Shown in pieces: positions 8,627-17,526 of a stretch of DNA of 50,939 nucleotides. Under the pieces are notes generated by a model that saw only the letters and a program-made list of their open reading frames with translations, was not told the DNA's origin and did not search any database. Position 1 is the first letter of the stretch. The number at the start of each line of letters is the position of its first letter. The position numbers were made by a program, and so were the translations under genes. Source of the DNA: Bacteroidota bacterium (GTDB lineage Bacteria > Bacteroidota > Bacteroidia > Chitinophagales > Saprospiraceae); contig PZPC01000037.1 of the NCBI GenBank assembly GCA_003045895.1, positions 1 to 50,939 on the forward strand, in the 5' to 3' direction.

Positions 8627-9733
8627 ATGAAATACATCAACGAATACCGCGACCCCCAGCTGGTTCAGCAATACCTGGCCGAACTCCACCGGATTACTAC
8701 CCGTCCCTGGACGATCATGGAGGTGTGCGGTGGGCAAACCCACAGCCTGGTCAAACACGGCATTCTGCGCCTGTTGCCGGAGCTGATCACGATGGTGCAC
8801 GGCCCCGGCTGCCCGGTTTGTGTCACGCCTTTGAACCTGATCGACAAGGCTGTTCACCTGGCGCTGGATAAAGGGGTCATCCTCTGTTCGTTTGGTGATA
8901 TGCTGCGCGTACCGGGATCCAAGATGAGCCTGCTGGAAGCCAAAGCCCGGGGTGCCGATGTGCGCATCCTCTACTCGCCGCTCGAAGCCGTGAAACTGGC
9001 CGAACAAAACCCCACCCGCGAAGTGGTCTTCTTTGCCGTCGGTTTCGAAACCACGGCTCCCGCCAACGCCCTGTCCGTGCTGCACGCGCAGCATGCCGGA
9101 CTGACCAACTATTCCATCCTGGCCTCCCACGTGCTCGTACCTCCGGCCATTGCGGCGGTGATGAGCGACGATGACGTGCGGATCCAGGGTTTCCTGGCCG
9201 CCGGCCACGTGTGTACCATCATGGGTATGCACGAATACCAGCCCCTGGTGGACGACCTCAAAATTCCGATTGTCGTCACCGGCTTCGAGCCCGTGGATCT
9301 GCTGCAAGGCATCCTCATGACGGTCAGGCAACTCGAAGCTGGCCGCTACGAACTGGAGAACCAGTACAGCCGGGTGGTGCACCCCGACGGCAACCCGCAC
9401 GCGATTGCGGTTATCCGCGAGGTGTTTACCACCACCGACCGGGAATGGCGGGGCATCGGCAACATCCCGGGTAGTGGGTACGAAGTGAAGGAAGCACTCG
9501 CCCGCTTTGACGCCAATCGCAAATTTGCCGTAAATATCCCCAGCGCACGCGAAAGTGAAGAATGCATCGCCGGCCTGGTGCTGAAGGGCATCAAGAAACC
9601 CCACGAATGCCCCCAGTTCGGTAAGAAATGTACTCCACAGAATCCGCTGGGTGCCCCGATGGTGTCGTCCGAAGGCGCCTGTGCGGCTTACTACCACTTC
9701 TCGCAGACGCTGGAAGAATTGACTTCAAAGTAA
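8627..9733 (+). CDS. hypD: Hydrogenase maturation scaffold HypD
   Basis: 368 aa, full length. Conserved HypD cysteine motifs are present: MEVCGGQTH (Cys34), [11 protein letters not shown] (Cys62, Cys65), and the C-terminal cluster-binding set in [22 protein letters not shown] and EGACAAYY. HypD carries a [4Fe-4S] cluster and, together with HypC, holds the Fe(CN)2CO unit while it is assembled. It begins 45 bases after hypF and ends 10 bases before hypE, so the three are almost certainly one transcript. HypC, its usual partner and gene neighbour, is not encoded here. Confidence 0.96.
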   Translation: MKYINEYRDPQLVQQYLAELHRITTRPWTIMEVCGGQTHSLVKHGILRLLPELITMVHGPGCPVCVTPLNLIDKAVHLALDKGVILCSFGDMLRVPGSKMSLLEAKARGADVRILYSPLEAVKLAEQNPTREVVFFAVGFETTAPANALSVLHAQHAGLTNYSILASHVLVPPAIAAVMSDDDVRIQGFLAAGHVCTIMGMHEYQPLVDDLKIPIVVTGFEPVDLLQGILMTVRQLEAGRYELENQYSRVVHPDGNPHAIAVIREVFTTTDREWRGIGNIPGSGYEVKEALARFDANRKFAVNIPSARESEECIAGLVLKGIKKPHECPQFGKKCTPQNPLGAPMVSSEGACAAYYHFSQTLEELTSK

Positions 9734-9743
9734 ATTTAATGTC

Positions 9744-10823
9744 ATGACGGAAATGACCACCGCGATCAAGGCCGCGAAATTGAAGATGCAATTGCAGTGT
9801 CCGCTGCCCACCCTCGATTTCGAGGTGATTACCCTGGGCCACGGCAGTGGGGGCTTGCTGACCAACAAACTCCTGGACAGTGGTGTGTTCGACCTGCTCC
9901 GCAATGACTGGCTCGACCAGCGGCACGACGGCGCGGTGCTCCACCTTGCTGGCCCCGTGGCCTTCACCACGGATAGTTTTGTGATCCATCCGGTTTTCTT
10001 TCCGGGCGGAAACATCGGCGAATTGGCGGTCAATGGCACCGTCAACGACCTGGCCATGTGCGGTGCTATTCCCGCGTACCTGTCGCTGAGTTTTATCCTG
10101 GAAGAAGGCCTGCCCATGCAGGAGTTCTGGGACATCCTGGTGGCCATCAAGTTTGCCGCCGAACAGGCGGGCGTACAGATCGTGACCGGTGACACCAAAG
10201 TGGTAGAGCGCGGCAAGGGCGATAAAATATTCATCAACACCACGGGCATCGGCCACCTGCACCCGCAAGCGCAGATTAGTGCCAAACGCATTCAGGTTGG
10301 TGACAAAATCATCGTCAGCAACTACCTCGCCACCCACGGCATCGCCATTATGAGTGTGCGCGAAGGATTGGAATTCGAGTCGGGCATAGAAAGCGATACG
10401 GTCAACCTCAACCACACCGTTGAAGCGCTGCTCGACGACTTTGGTGCGGCGATCCACCTCTTGCGCGACCCTACCCGGGGAGGACTGGCCACCGTGCTCA
10501 ACGAAATCGCACGGGATATTCGCCAGGGTGTCCACCTCGACCAGGAAGCCCTGCCGGTGGATGAAAGTGTAGCCGGAGCCTGTGAACTATTGGGGCTCGA
10601 CCCCCTGTACGTGGCCAACGAAGGGGTTTTTGTAGCCGTGGTCAGCAGCGACCAGGCCGAGGCCTTCACCACTACATTGCGCACCCTGCCCCACGGTGAG
10701 CAGGCGGCGGTGGTGGGCGAAGTGGTGGCCGATCATCCGGGAAAAGTCGTGATCCGCAGCGCCATTGGGGGGCGTCGGATTGTCAATATGCTGGTAGGTG
10801 ACCAGTTGCCCCGCATTTGCTAA
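9744..10823 (+). CDS. hypE: Carbamoyl dehydratase HypE
   Basis: 359 aa, PurM/ThiL-like fold. N-terminal glycine-rich GHGSGGLLTNKLL, an ATP-site stretch NGTVNDLAMCGA, RDPTRGGLATVLNEIA, and the diagnostic C-terminal PRIC whose final cysteine is carbamoylated by HypF and then dehydrated with ATP to the thiocyanate that supplies CN to iron. The first ATG (9744) gives an N-terminal extension of about 25 residues; a later Met, 14 codons in, is also possible. The stop lies 16 bases from the convergent stop of the next gene. Confidence 0.95.
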   Translation: MTEMTTAIKAAKLKMQLQCPLPTLDFEVITLGHGSGGLLTNKLLDSGVFDLLRNDWLDQRHDGAVLHLAGPVAFTTDSFVIHPVFFPGGNIGELAVNGTVNDLAMCGAIPAYLSLSFILEEGLPMQEFWDILVAIKFAAEQAGVQIVTGDTKVVERGKGDKIFINTTGIGHLHPQAQISAKRIQVGDKIIVSNYLATHGIAIMSVREGLEFESGIESDTVNLNHTVEALLDDFGAAIHLLRDPTRGGLATVLNEIARDIRQGVHLDQEALPVDESVAGACELLGLDPLYVANEGVFVAVVSSDQAEAFTTTLRTLPHGEQAAVVGEVVADHPGKVVIRSAIGGRRIVNMLVGDQLPRIC

Positions 10824-10839
10824 CCCCTGTCAGGTTACC

Positions 10840-12501
10840 TTACTTTCCACTTTCCTTGCTGGGCATCACCAGCGGCCTCACCCTGAGCTGTTGCTCGGGT
10901 GACAATTGCGGCAACGAGCGCTGAATGGTTCTACGCACGGCTGCACTGTCCTTCACCTGGGGCATGATCTGAATCAGGGTCTTAATGGCCGAGAAGTTAT
11001 TCGGGTCCATTTGCAGGAGGTTATTGGCAGCCGACTTGGCGGTCTGTAGTTCCCCGAGGTTAAGAGAAGATTCGGCCCTGATTCGCAAGGCCGAAGTATC
11101 GTTGGGATTGACATTCAACTGCTTGCCAGACTCGGCGCTGCGCTGCACTTCCTGCTCGTGGCGGATGGCATAGTTGGCTTTAATCTTACGAACGGTGGGA
11201 GAAGCATCCTTGGCTAACGCCAGACGTTCCAGGTCGGCGCTGGCCTGGTACAACTCGTTGCGGTCCACGCTTACGGCGGCCCGGGCGGCCAGTAATTTGG
11301 CGTTGTAGGGCTCGAGCACCAGGGCACGGCTCAAGTCCTGGACGGCGGTTTCGCTGCTGCCACTGCGAAATTCGAGCAACCCTTTTTGGTTCCAGGCCTG
11401 CACATTTGTGCTGTCCGTTTTGAGTATCTTCTTGTAGACTTCCAGGGCGCGTTCTTCCTGTCCCGACTTGATGTAGCTATCCGCCTGGATCATGCCCCAG
11501 TCGGGGTTTTTTGCTACGCCACCGTGTTCCTCAATGGCGGTTTCCAGTATTTCCGCAGCCAGCGCAGGATGGTCCGTTTCGTAGGCTACCAGGCCGAAGA
11601 TCAGGCGCAGGGTGGCTTCCACTTTACCCGTCAGTTCGCCATTGGTCGCAATACTCGACAGGCTGCTGATGGTATCCACTTCGGCATTTTCGTTCAGTTC
11701 CAGGCAGGTTAAAGAGAAGAAGTCGCTGTCGATAAAGCGAAACTTGGTGGTGGTAATCAGGCCATTGGACACCCCCGTCTCCTCGGTGGTTCCCCAAATG
11801 ATGAGTTGGGCATTACACGGTTTACCCAATACCGCCGCTTGCTGGCTGGTCAGGGGGTATTCGTTGGAGTTCACGTCGATGTTGCGGGTATAAACCGAGC
11901 CCATGATTTTGTATTCGGCCATCTTTTCGGCCAGGCGGATACGCAAGGCATTTTCCACGGTTTTCTGTTGCCCGTCCAGGGGCTGATAAGGCAGTAAGAG
12001 GATATTGAATTTGGATTCGACGGGATAGGGCGGACAGGTATCTTCCACCACGTCGGTTGTTATGGTAGTAAGCCCATCCGTCACCGCGCCATCCGATCCG
12101 CCGGGCTGGCTATTGCGCAAAAAAAGAAAAGAAGCACCCGCCAGGGCCAGGGCCAGCACCACCCCGATGGTGAGCCAGGGCATATGGCCAGGCTGTGACC
12201 CAGGTACGGTGGTTACCATGGCCGGCGCCAGCCGACCGGCTTCCAGTTCCACCAGCACCTCCAGTAAACCATTGGTTACTTGATTGGTCTGCAGGCGGGC
12301 ATTTTCATAGCTGATGATATTGCGTTGTTGTTCCTTCTTGGTGAGCTTCGATTGGGCCAGCAGGCTACGTACCGTATCGCGCCAACTGGCGGCGGGTTCA
12401 GCGGCCTGTTCCAGGTAGGCCAAAAGTTGTTCAGCAGCAGCTTCCGCTTTTGCTTCGGTGATTAATCGGCGGATTTCAACAAACGTGGCTTGCGGGCTCA
12501 T
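10840..12501 (-). CDS. EAD11-like N-terminal domain, transmembrane segment and TPR protein
   Basis: 553 aa. Residues about 6-87 form a helical module with DTVRSLLAQSKLTKKEQQ, then IISYENARLQTNQVTNGLLE. This matches the pattern I know for effector-associated domain 11, a death-like adaptor domain of bacterial conflict systems in Bacteroidota. A single membrane helix follows (WLTIGVVLALALAGASFLFL, 109-128). Then comes a TolB-like module (FNILLLPYQPLDG ... NAQLIIWGTTEE, about 165-245), and at least five TPR-like helical pairs (about 320-540). Topology suggests the EAD in the cytoplasm and the TPRs outside, or the reverse. No effector enzyme is adjacent, but a caspase/FGE protein is encoded 33 kb away. 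The EAD call is by eye. Confidence 0.6.
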   Translation of the reverse strand: MSPQATFVEIRRLITEAKAEAAAEQLLAYLEQAAEPAASWRDTVRSLLAQSKLTKKEQQRNIISYENARLQTNQVTNGLLEVLVELEAGRLAPAMVTTVPGSQPGHMPWLTIGVVLALALAGASFLFLRNSQPGGSDGAVTDGLTTITTDVVEDTCPPYPVESKFNILLLPYQPLDGQQKTVENALRIRLAEKMAEYKIMGSVYTRNIDVNSNEYPLTSQQAAVLGKPCNAQLIIWGTTEETGVSNGLITTTKFRFIDSDFFSLTCLELNENAEVDTISSLSSIATNGELTGKVEATLRLIFGLVAYETDHPALAAEILETAIEEHGGVAKNPDWGMIQADSYIKSGQEERALEVYKKILKTDSTNVQAWNQKGLLEFRSGSSETAVQDLSRALVLEPYNAKLLAARAAVSVDRNELYQASADLERLALAKDASPTVRKIKANYAIRHEQEVQRSAESGKQLNVNPNDTSALRIRAESSLNLGELQTAKSAANNLLQMDPNNFSAIKTLIQIMPQVKDSAAVRRTIQRSLPQLSPEQQLRVRPLVMPSKESGK

Positions 12502-12841
12502 GGTACGGTTGGATTTTAATTACACGGGTACGACACAGGTTTAACCTGTTCAAACATTATTTGTTTCGCGAATTCCTCTTCGTTGGTTAAAACGGCGTGG
12601 GTGACCCCAACAAAATACACCCTTTTACCAACGATATCGAAAATTATATAACGAACAATCACCTCCTGGCGCATTTAAGAGGGCGTTAATATTAGCGGCT
12701 CAAGCGTTATATTTTGTTAGCACAAGGATCGTTATGGTAGTTGTCCCGACGTTTCGGGGCGCCTGACCAGCAATTTTTACCTGCCCGTGATCTTGCGCCT
12801 GCGGCAAACGCCTTATCTTGTGCTTCCAAAAAACAGGCTCC
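12502..12841. other. Spacer between divergent genes
   Basis: About 340 bases with no gene. It serves as the shared upstream region of the EAD/TPR gene (leftward) and the amidohydrolase (rightward). A candidate rightward promoter is TTG at 12793-12795 and TATCTTG at 12814-12820, 18 bases apart, 22 bases before the amidohydrolase ATG. Apart from this and a short palindrome-like CGACGTTTCGGGGCG near 12750 I see nothing definite. Confidence 0.4.
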
Positions 12842-14035
12842 ATGCGCAAGATAACGGCTGATTACATCTATCCCATAACGGGTGAAGTGATGAAAGATAC
12901 GGTAATTGTTCTCGACGACCAGGGTACCATCGTTCGTCTTGATCCAGCCAGCGCACACGATGCGGCCTCCGTTGAACAGCATACCGGTGTGCTTATTCCG
13001 GGGTTCATCAATACCCACTGCCACCTCGAGCTATCGCACATGAAGGGCAAAGTAGCTACGGGTACGCAGTTGATCCCCTTCATTACCAATGTGGTTCAGC
13101 ATCGCGACGTGCCCGAGGAGGAGATCATGGCCGCTATCGACCAGGCCGACCGCGAGATGTACGCCGCAGGTATTGTAGCGGTGGGCGACATTTCCAACAA
13201 ACTGGACACCGCCGCCCGCAAGGCCGCCAGCCCCATCCGCTACTATACTTTTGTGGAAATGTTCGACTTCCTGCAGGATGCCGGCGCCGCGGGTGCCCTG
13301 AAGCAGTACCTGCCCGTGTACGAAGGCCAGGCGCAGCGCGGTGGCAACCGCCGCAGTGCCGTACCCCACGCGCCGTATTCGGTATCCCCTACCCTGTTCG
13401 GGCTCATCAACGAACTCAACCAGGGCCAGGCTACCGTGAGCATCCACAACCAGGAAACCCCGCCGGAGAACGAGCTTTTCGAGCACAAGACCGGCGACTT
13501 CATTGGCTTTTACCAGGGATTCAACATCCCGCTCGACGGCTTTTCCGCCACCGGCCAGACGGCCATCCACTACGCCCTGGCTCACCTGGACCCCCGCTGC
13601 CGCCACCTCTTTGTGCACAACACCCTCAGTACGCCCGCCGACATTGCCGCCGCCCAGGCCTGGGGACAGCACGGCGTGTACTGGGCGACCTGCGCTAATG
13701 CCAACCTCTACATTGAAAACCGGTTGCCCAATTACCAGCATTTCCTGGACGCCGATGCCAGGGTGACCATCGGCACGGACAGCCTCACCTCCAACTGGCA
13801 ACTCTCGGTACTGGACGAGTTGAAGACGATCAGCAGGTACCAAAGCTACGTGCCCTTCGCCACCCTCCTGCGCTGGGCTACCCTGAATGGCGCCGAAGCG
13901 CTACAATTTGACGAAGACCTGGGTAGTATGTCCGTGGGCAAGCAGCCGGGCATTAACCTGCTGCAAGGGCTGGCAGGTGATACCCCCCGCAATTTTGCCT
14001 TTGCCGCCAGCACCACCGTCCAGCGGCTGGTCTGA
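12842..14035 (+). CDS. Amidohydrolase-superfamily enzyme (deaminase/chlorohydrolase type)
   Basis: 397 aa from the ATG at 12842; a TTG-initiated reading eight codons longer is less plausible. Metal-site residues of the subtype III amidohydrolase fold are visible: HCH in INTHCHLELSH, the His of VSIHNQE with its Glu two residues on, the His of FVHNTLST and the Asp of IGTDSLTSN. A small beta-sandwich at both ends (ADYIYPITGEVMKDTVIV, GSMSVGKQPGINLLQ) completes the fold. The family includes SAH/guanine/triazine deaminases and aminodeoxyfutalosine deaminase of menaquinone synthesis. The NTHCHLELS form would suit the last, but no menaquinone gene is nearby, so the substrate is open. Confidence 0.8.
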   Translation: MRKITADYIYPITGEVMKDTVIVLDDQGTIVRLDPASAHDAASVEQHTGVLIPGFINTHCHLELSHMKGKVATGTQLIPFITNVVQHRDVPEEEIMAAIDQADREMYAAGIVAVGDISNKLDTAARKAASPIRYYTFVEMFDFLQDAGAAGALKQYLPVYEGQAQRGGNRRSAVPHAPYSVSPTLFGLINELNQGQATVSIHNQETPPENELFEHKTGDFIGFYQGFNIPLDGFSATGQTAIHYALAHLDPRCRHLFVHNTLSTPADIAAAQAWGQHGVYWATCANANLYIENRLPNYQHFLDADARVTIGTDSLTSNWQLSVLDELKTISRYQSYVPFATLLRWATLNGAEALQFDEDLGSMSVGKQPGINLLQGLAGDTPRNFAFAASTTVQRLV

Positions 14036-14052
14036 TTAGGTTTTTTTGATTC

Positions 14053-14151
14053 GCTGCCTTTTTTTGTGTTGGAGGTCTATCGAAAGTAAACATGACGCTC
14101 CTTACCAGTCACTTTTCATCTTTACTGTAGCTGGACCACAAAAAATGTCAG
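14053..14151. repeat. Dispersed hairpin repeat, copy 1
   Basis: Shares with 44027-44146 the outer arms TTTTTTTGTG / CACAAAAAATGTCAG, the words GTTGGAGGTC and ATCGAAAGTAA, and the core ATGACGCTCCTTACCAGTC. This copy lacks about 21 bases and its inner right arm is partly decayed. It sits between two convergent genes and may work as a terminator. Confidence 0.65.
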
Positions 14152-14645
14152 CGCAGGGAGTTTGTTTGTTTCAGCTCCTCAATGGTCTTAAACAACATGC
14201 CCTCCCGGGAAATGAGTGCACCCCCTTCCAGCATGCGAAACAGTTCGGCAGCGCGGTCGGGCTGATAGCCTTTCTGAGCGGTATAGATCTGTAACTCCGC
14301 GCCGGCCTGGCGCAGCCGGGTCATCATCTCTTCGGCAGCCAGGTTCAGGGTGAGATCCAGCCCATTGTCGCCTTCCACCCGCAGGCCATTCATAATGATC
14401 AGCTCTTCCTGGCAGGAAAAAGTCTTGATGTCGTGCGGCGTTTTATATTCTAAAAACTGGATACCCTGGATGATCTTTTCGAAAACGATATCGCTAAAGA
14501 CATCCAGCAAATGGTCCGCTTTTTCCGGTGCCGTAGCCTGGAGGTTTTGCCAATCGGGCCCGGTAACCGTATTGGCCGCCAGAAACTGGATGAATTCGGA
14601 TTCCAGCTCCTGGAGTTCGGTGATGGTAAGGCGGCGAAATTTCAT
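14148..14645 (-). CDS. Small conserved Bacteroidota protein, DUF6495-like
   Basis: 165 aa, no signal peptide, rich in acidic and leucine residues, so probably cytosolic and helical. The opening MKFRRLTITELQELESEFIQ and the later LEYKTPHDIKTFSCQEELI look like the DUF6495 family (unknown function) known in Bacteroidota. I am recalling this from pattern and cannot check it. No catalytic motif is evident. Transcribed alone towards the hairpin repeat, whose right arm overlaps its last codons. Confidence 0.6.
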   Translation of the reverse strand: MKFRRLTITELQELESEFIQFLAANTVTGPDWQNLQATAPEKADHLLDVFSDIVFEKIIQGIQFLEYKTPHDIKTFSCQEELIIMNGLRVEGDNGLDLTLNLAAEEMMTRLRQAGAELQIYTAQKGYQPDRAAELFRMLEGGALISREGMLFKTIEELKQTNSLR

Positions 14646-14729
14646 GGTTGCTTATTTATTCAACTAATTCTTCCCATTTCCTGATACAGCGATTATTCAG
14701 CTGCGGGAACCCACTTTAAAACTTATCCA

Positions 14730-14764
14730 TTTGGCATTAAAACCCCGCAAAAGTCGTAAACTTG
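14730..14764 (+). promoter_or_regulatory. Candidate promoter of the terC operon
   Basis: TTTG at 14730-14733 and TAAACTTG at 14757-14764 (seven of eight bases of TAnnTTTG), 23 bases apart. The terC start is at 14796, leaving a leader of roughly 25 bases. Confidence 0.4.
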
Positions 14765-14795
14765 CGGATATTTTTCACCATGTACCTGATTTGTT

Positions 14796-15647
14796 ATGGA
14801 ACTAGTAATGCCTAATTTAGGTGACCCCGGGGTGTGGATCAGCTTTCTTACCCTGACTTTTCTGGAAATCGTTCTCGGTATCGACAACATCATCTTCATC
14901 TCCATTGCGGCCAATAAGCTGCCCGCAGCCGAACGGCCACGGGCTACCAATATCGGACTGGTACTGGCGATGGTGATGCGCATTTTGCTGCTTTTTGGTA
15001 TTTCTGCCCTGGTAGCCATGAGTGCCTCCTTCTTTCATATCGACACGGCGTTGGTCAAGGCAGGTTTCACCGGGCAAAGTCTCATTCTCATTGCCGGAGG
15101 CATTTTCCTGCTCTACAAATCTACCAGCGAAATCCACCACAAGCTGGAAGGACAAGAAGAAGAAGTGAGTACGGGCAAAGCCAAGGCCTCACTGAACAAT
15201 GTGATCGTCCAGATTACCATCATCAATATCGTCTTCAGTTTCGACTCCATCCTCACGGCGGTGGGCATGACCAATGGCCTCTTCGGCGCTCTGGCGATCA
15301 TGATCACGGCGGTAGTCGTCTCCGTAGGAATCATGATGGCGTTTGCTACCCCCGTGGGCAATTTCGTGAACCGCAATCCGACCATCCAGATGTTGGGCCT
15401 GGCCTTCCTGATCCTCATCGGCTTCATGCTCATTGTAGAAGGTGCTCACCTGGCCCACGTCTCTATAGCGGGCTCAGAAGTAGGTACGGTACCCAAAGGC
15501 TATCTGTATTTTGCCATCGCCTTTTCCCTCCTGGTGGAATTTCTGAATATGCGCCTGCGCAAAAACTACACCAAGACCGTTCAGCTGCACGGCATTGAAG
15601 AAGTAGCCGTGAAAGAAGGCATTTTGCAAGACAAGACCACCAAGTAA
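14796..15647 (+). CDS. terC: TerC-family integral membrane protein
   Basis: 283 aa with seven or more membrane helices. Family signatures: TFLEIVLGIDNIIFISI near the start and IVFSFDSILTAVGMT near residue 150, whose acidic residues lie in membrane helices and are thought to bind metal. TerC/Alx proteins are linked to tellurite resistance and to manganese export in support of secreted or membrane metalloproteins. It heads an operon: its TAA overlaps the ATG of the glycosyltransferase by one base. The actual substrate here is unknown. Confidence 0.9.
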   Translation: MELVMPNLGDPGVWISFLTLTFLEIVLGIDNIIFISIAANKLPAAERPRATNIGLVLAMVMRILLLFGISALVAMSASFFHIDTALVKAGFTGQSLILIAGGIFLLYKSTSEIHHKLEGQEEEVSTGKAKASLNNVIVQITIINIVFSFDSILTAVGMTNGLFGALAIMITAVVVSVGIMMAFATPVGNFVNRNPTIQMLGLAFLILIGFMLIVEGAHLAHVSIAGSEVGTVPKGYLYFAIAFSLLVEFLNMRLRKNYTKTVQLHGIEEVAVKEGILQDKTTK

Positions 15648-17080
15648 TGAGCTCGATCAACTGGCATCGATGGGCACTACCGGTATTGTCGTTAATGGCG
15701 GTTATCATTCGCGTGGGTTCCTTTTTTCCGAGTGTACTGGACCACGACGAGTCCACCTATTTCCTCATCGGCAAAGGCTTGCTGGCCGGGCAAACCTACC
15801 TGGTCGACTCAATTGACACCAAACCCATCGGTATTTTCTTCATCTATGCACTGATGAATTGGCTCGGCGGGCCCTCCATTTTCCTGGCCCGCCTGTTTAC
15901 GGCCCTGGTCGTGGGCTTCACCGCCTTTTTACTCTACCACCTCGGGCGCCGGGCCGGTGGCCACGAGCGGGTAGGTTGGGCAGCGGGTATTGGCTATGTA
16001 CTGCTCACTTCGATCTTCAAATTCTACGGTTTATCCCCCAATACGGAGTTGTTTTTTGTGCCCCTATCCGTTGGTGCCATCCTCCTAACGTCGTGGGGCG
16101 AGAACCGGCGGATGCATCACTTTGTGCTCGCGGGTTTGCTCCTCGGCATGGGGTTCGTCATCAAATACGTCATTGCGGCCGATGCCCTGGCGCTCGGGTT
16201 GTTTTTGCTTTGGCAAGGTGTACGGCAGCAAAAACGGGTACAGGCCGTCTTCCTCCAGTGCCTGCCCCTGACCCTCGCTTTTTTTATCCCTCCTTTGCTG
16301 ACGTATGACTATTACATAAGCATCGGGCAGGCGGATGCCTTCCTCTTCTATACCTTTGAAGTGACCCGCCGCTATCCGGTAGAAAAAAACTGGTCTGCCT
16401 TGTTCCTGTACACCCTCGACTTTTTCGGGCGGTTCCTGCCATTTGTTTTGCTCGCTATTTTTGCCCGGCGGGAGCGGCTTGCCGCCGACCGGCAGTGGCA
16501 AAACTTCCTCCTGCTGTGGTTGATTTGTGCCCTGGTCATGACCTTGGTGCCCGGCAAGACTTTTGGCCACTACCAGATCCAGCTGATGGCTCCACTGACC
16601 CTCCTGGCGGCCAGCTGGTTCCACCCCCAGCGCAGCGGCCAGCCCTGGTTGCGCCGGCTTTCGCCCCGCTGGGGCTGGGGTATGCTGGTAGCGTTGGTGC
16701 TGGGGTTATCGGTGGGGTTGTACACCTATTACAACCACAAATTGGATGGTCCGCGGATCGTAGCCCGGATCTTAAAAGAAAAACTGCGGCCCGGCGAGCT
16801 CGTCTACACGGGCAACTATCACCAGATCGTGTATTACCTGATCGACCAGCCAAGCCTGACGCCCTACATTCATTCCTCGCTGCTTTACTATCCGCACCAC
16901 GTCGTGGCGCTGGGGATCAACCTTGCGGAAGAAACCCACCAGATCATTGCGGTCAAAAAGCCGCGTTTTGTTTTATTACGCACCGACCACCCCAACAATT
17001 TATTAACCGAAGCTATTTATCAAAATTACCACCCCCAGGATACCTTACCCGACCAGGTGATACTCCTGGAGAGAAATTAA
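15647..17080 (+). CDS. GT39/PMT-type membrane glycosyltransferase
   Basis: 477 aa with about ten to twelve hydrophobic helices. The first extracytoplasmic loop has HDESTYFLIGKGLLAG and DTKPIGIFFIYALMN, the acidic-pair arrangement of the GT-C fold (dolichyl-phosphomannose mannosyltransferase/ArnT type, RgtA/B/C/D-like). Such enzymes move a sugar from a polyprenyl-phosphate carrier to a lipid, glycan or protein on the outer face of the inner membrane. C-terminal residues about 360-477 form a small soluble domain. Translation is probably coupled to terC. Donor and acceptor are unknown. Confidence 0.82.
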   Translation: MSSINWHRWALPVLSLMAVIIRVGSFFPSVLDHDESTYFLIGKGLLAGQTYLVDSIDTKPIGIFFIYALMNWLGGPSIFLARLFTALVVGFTAFLLYHLGRRAGGHERVGWAAGIGYVLLTSIFKFYGLSPNTELFFVPLSVGAILLTSWGENRRMHHFVLAGLLLGMGFVIKYVIAADALALGLFLLWQGVRQQKRVQAVFLQCLPLTLAFFIPPLLTYDYYISIGQADAFLFYTFEVTRRYPVEKNWSALFLYTLDFFGRFLPFVLLAIFARRERLAADRQWQNFLLLWLICALVMTLVPGKTFGHYQIQLMAPLTLLAASWFHPQRSGQPWLRRLSPRWGWGMLVALVLGLSVGLYTYYNHKLDGPRIVARILKEKLRPGELVYTGNYHQIVYYLIDQPSLTPYIHSSLLYYPHHVVALGINLAEETHQIIAVKKPRFVLLRTDHPNNLLTEAIYQNYHPQDTLPDQVILLERN

Positions 17081-17087
17081 AACGATT

Positions 17088-17486
17088 ATGGACAACAACC
17101 GATTCGACCTCTCCCTGCTCCTGCTGCGCCTGGTTTTTGGCGGCTTTATGCTGATCAACCACGGCTGGGGAAAATTCCTGCGCTTTTTCGAAGAAGGCCC
17201 GCTCCGGTTTGGCGACCCCATCGGATTGGGAAAAGAACTTTCGCTGGCGCTGGCGGTATTTGCGGAAGCGGGCTGTGGCTTTTTAATTGCAATCGGATTA
17301 TTTACCCGGCTGGCCACTATTCCGGTACTGTTTACCATGCTGGTAGCCGCCTTCGTGGTGCACTTCGCTGATCCGTTTGGCGATAAAGAATCGGCCTTGC
17401 TGTTTGCCACGGCCTACGTGGTCATCCTGCTGCTGGGCCCCGGCCGCTACTCGGTAGACAGCTGGTGGGAGCGCCGACGGTATTAG
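17088..17486 (+). CDS. DoxX-family membrane protein
   Basis: 132 aa with four membrane helices. The N-terminal LLLRLVFGGFMLINHGWGKF and FAEAGCGFLIAIGLFTRLA segments are typical DoxX/DUF417-type sequences. The family includes the thiosulfate:quinone oxidoreductase subunit DoxD and many small proteins tied to oxidative stress at the membrane. It starts seven bases after the glycosyltransferase stop and is followed 40 bases later by apbE, so it belongs to the same operon. No more precise role can be read. Confidence 0.88.
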   Translation: MDNNRFDLSLLLLRLVFGGFMLINHGWGKFLRFFEEGPLRFGDPIGLGKELSLALAVFAEAGCGFLIAIGLFTRLATIPVLFTMLVAAFVVHFADPFGDKESALLFATAYVVILLLGPGRYSVDSWWERRRY

Positions 17487-17526
17487 CGCCTGTTTAATTG
17501 CCAATTCCATCTTTCAATCCAACACC

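Noticed and set aside
8600-9697. 365-codon leftward open frame over hypD
   Set aside because: A shadow of a high-GC gene; the plus strand encodes HypD with all its cysteine motifs.
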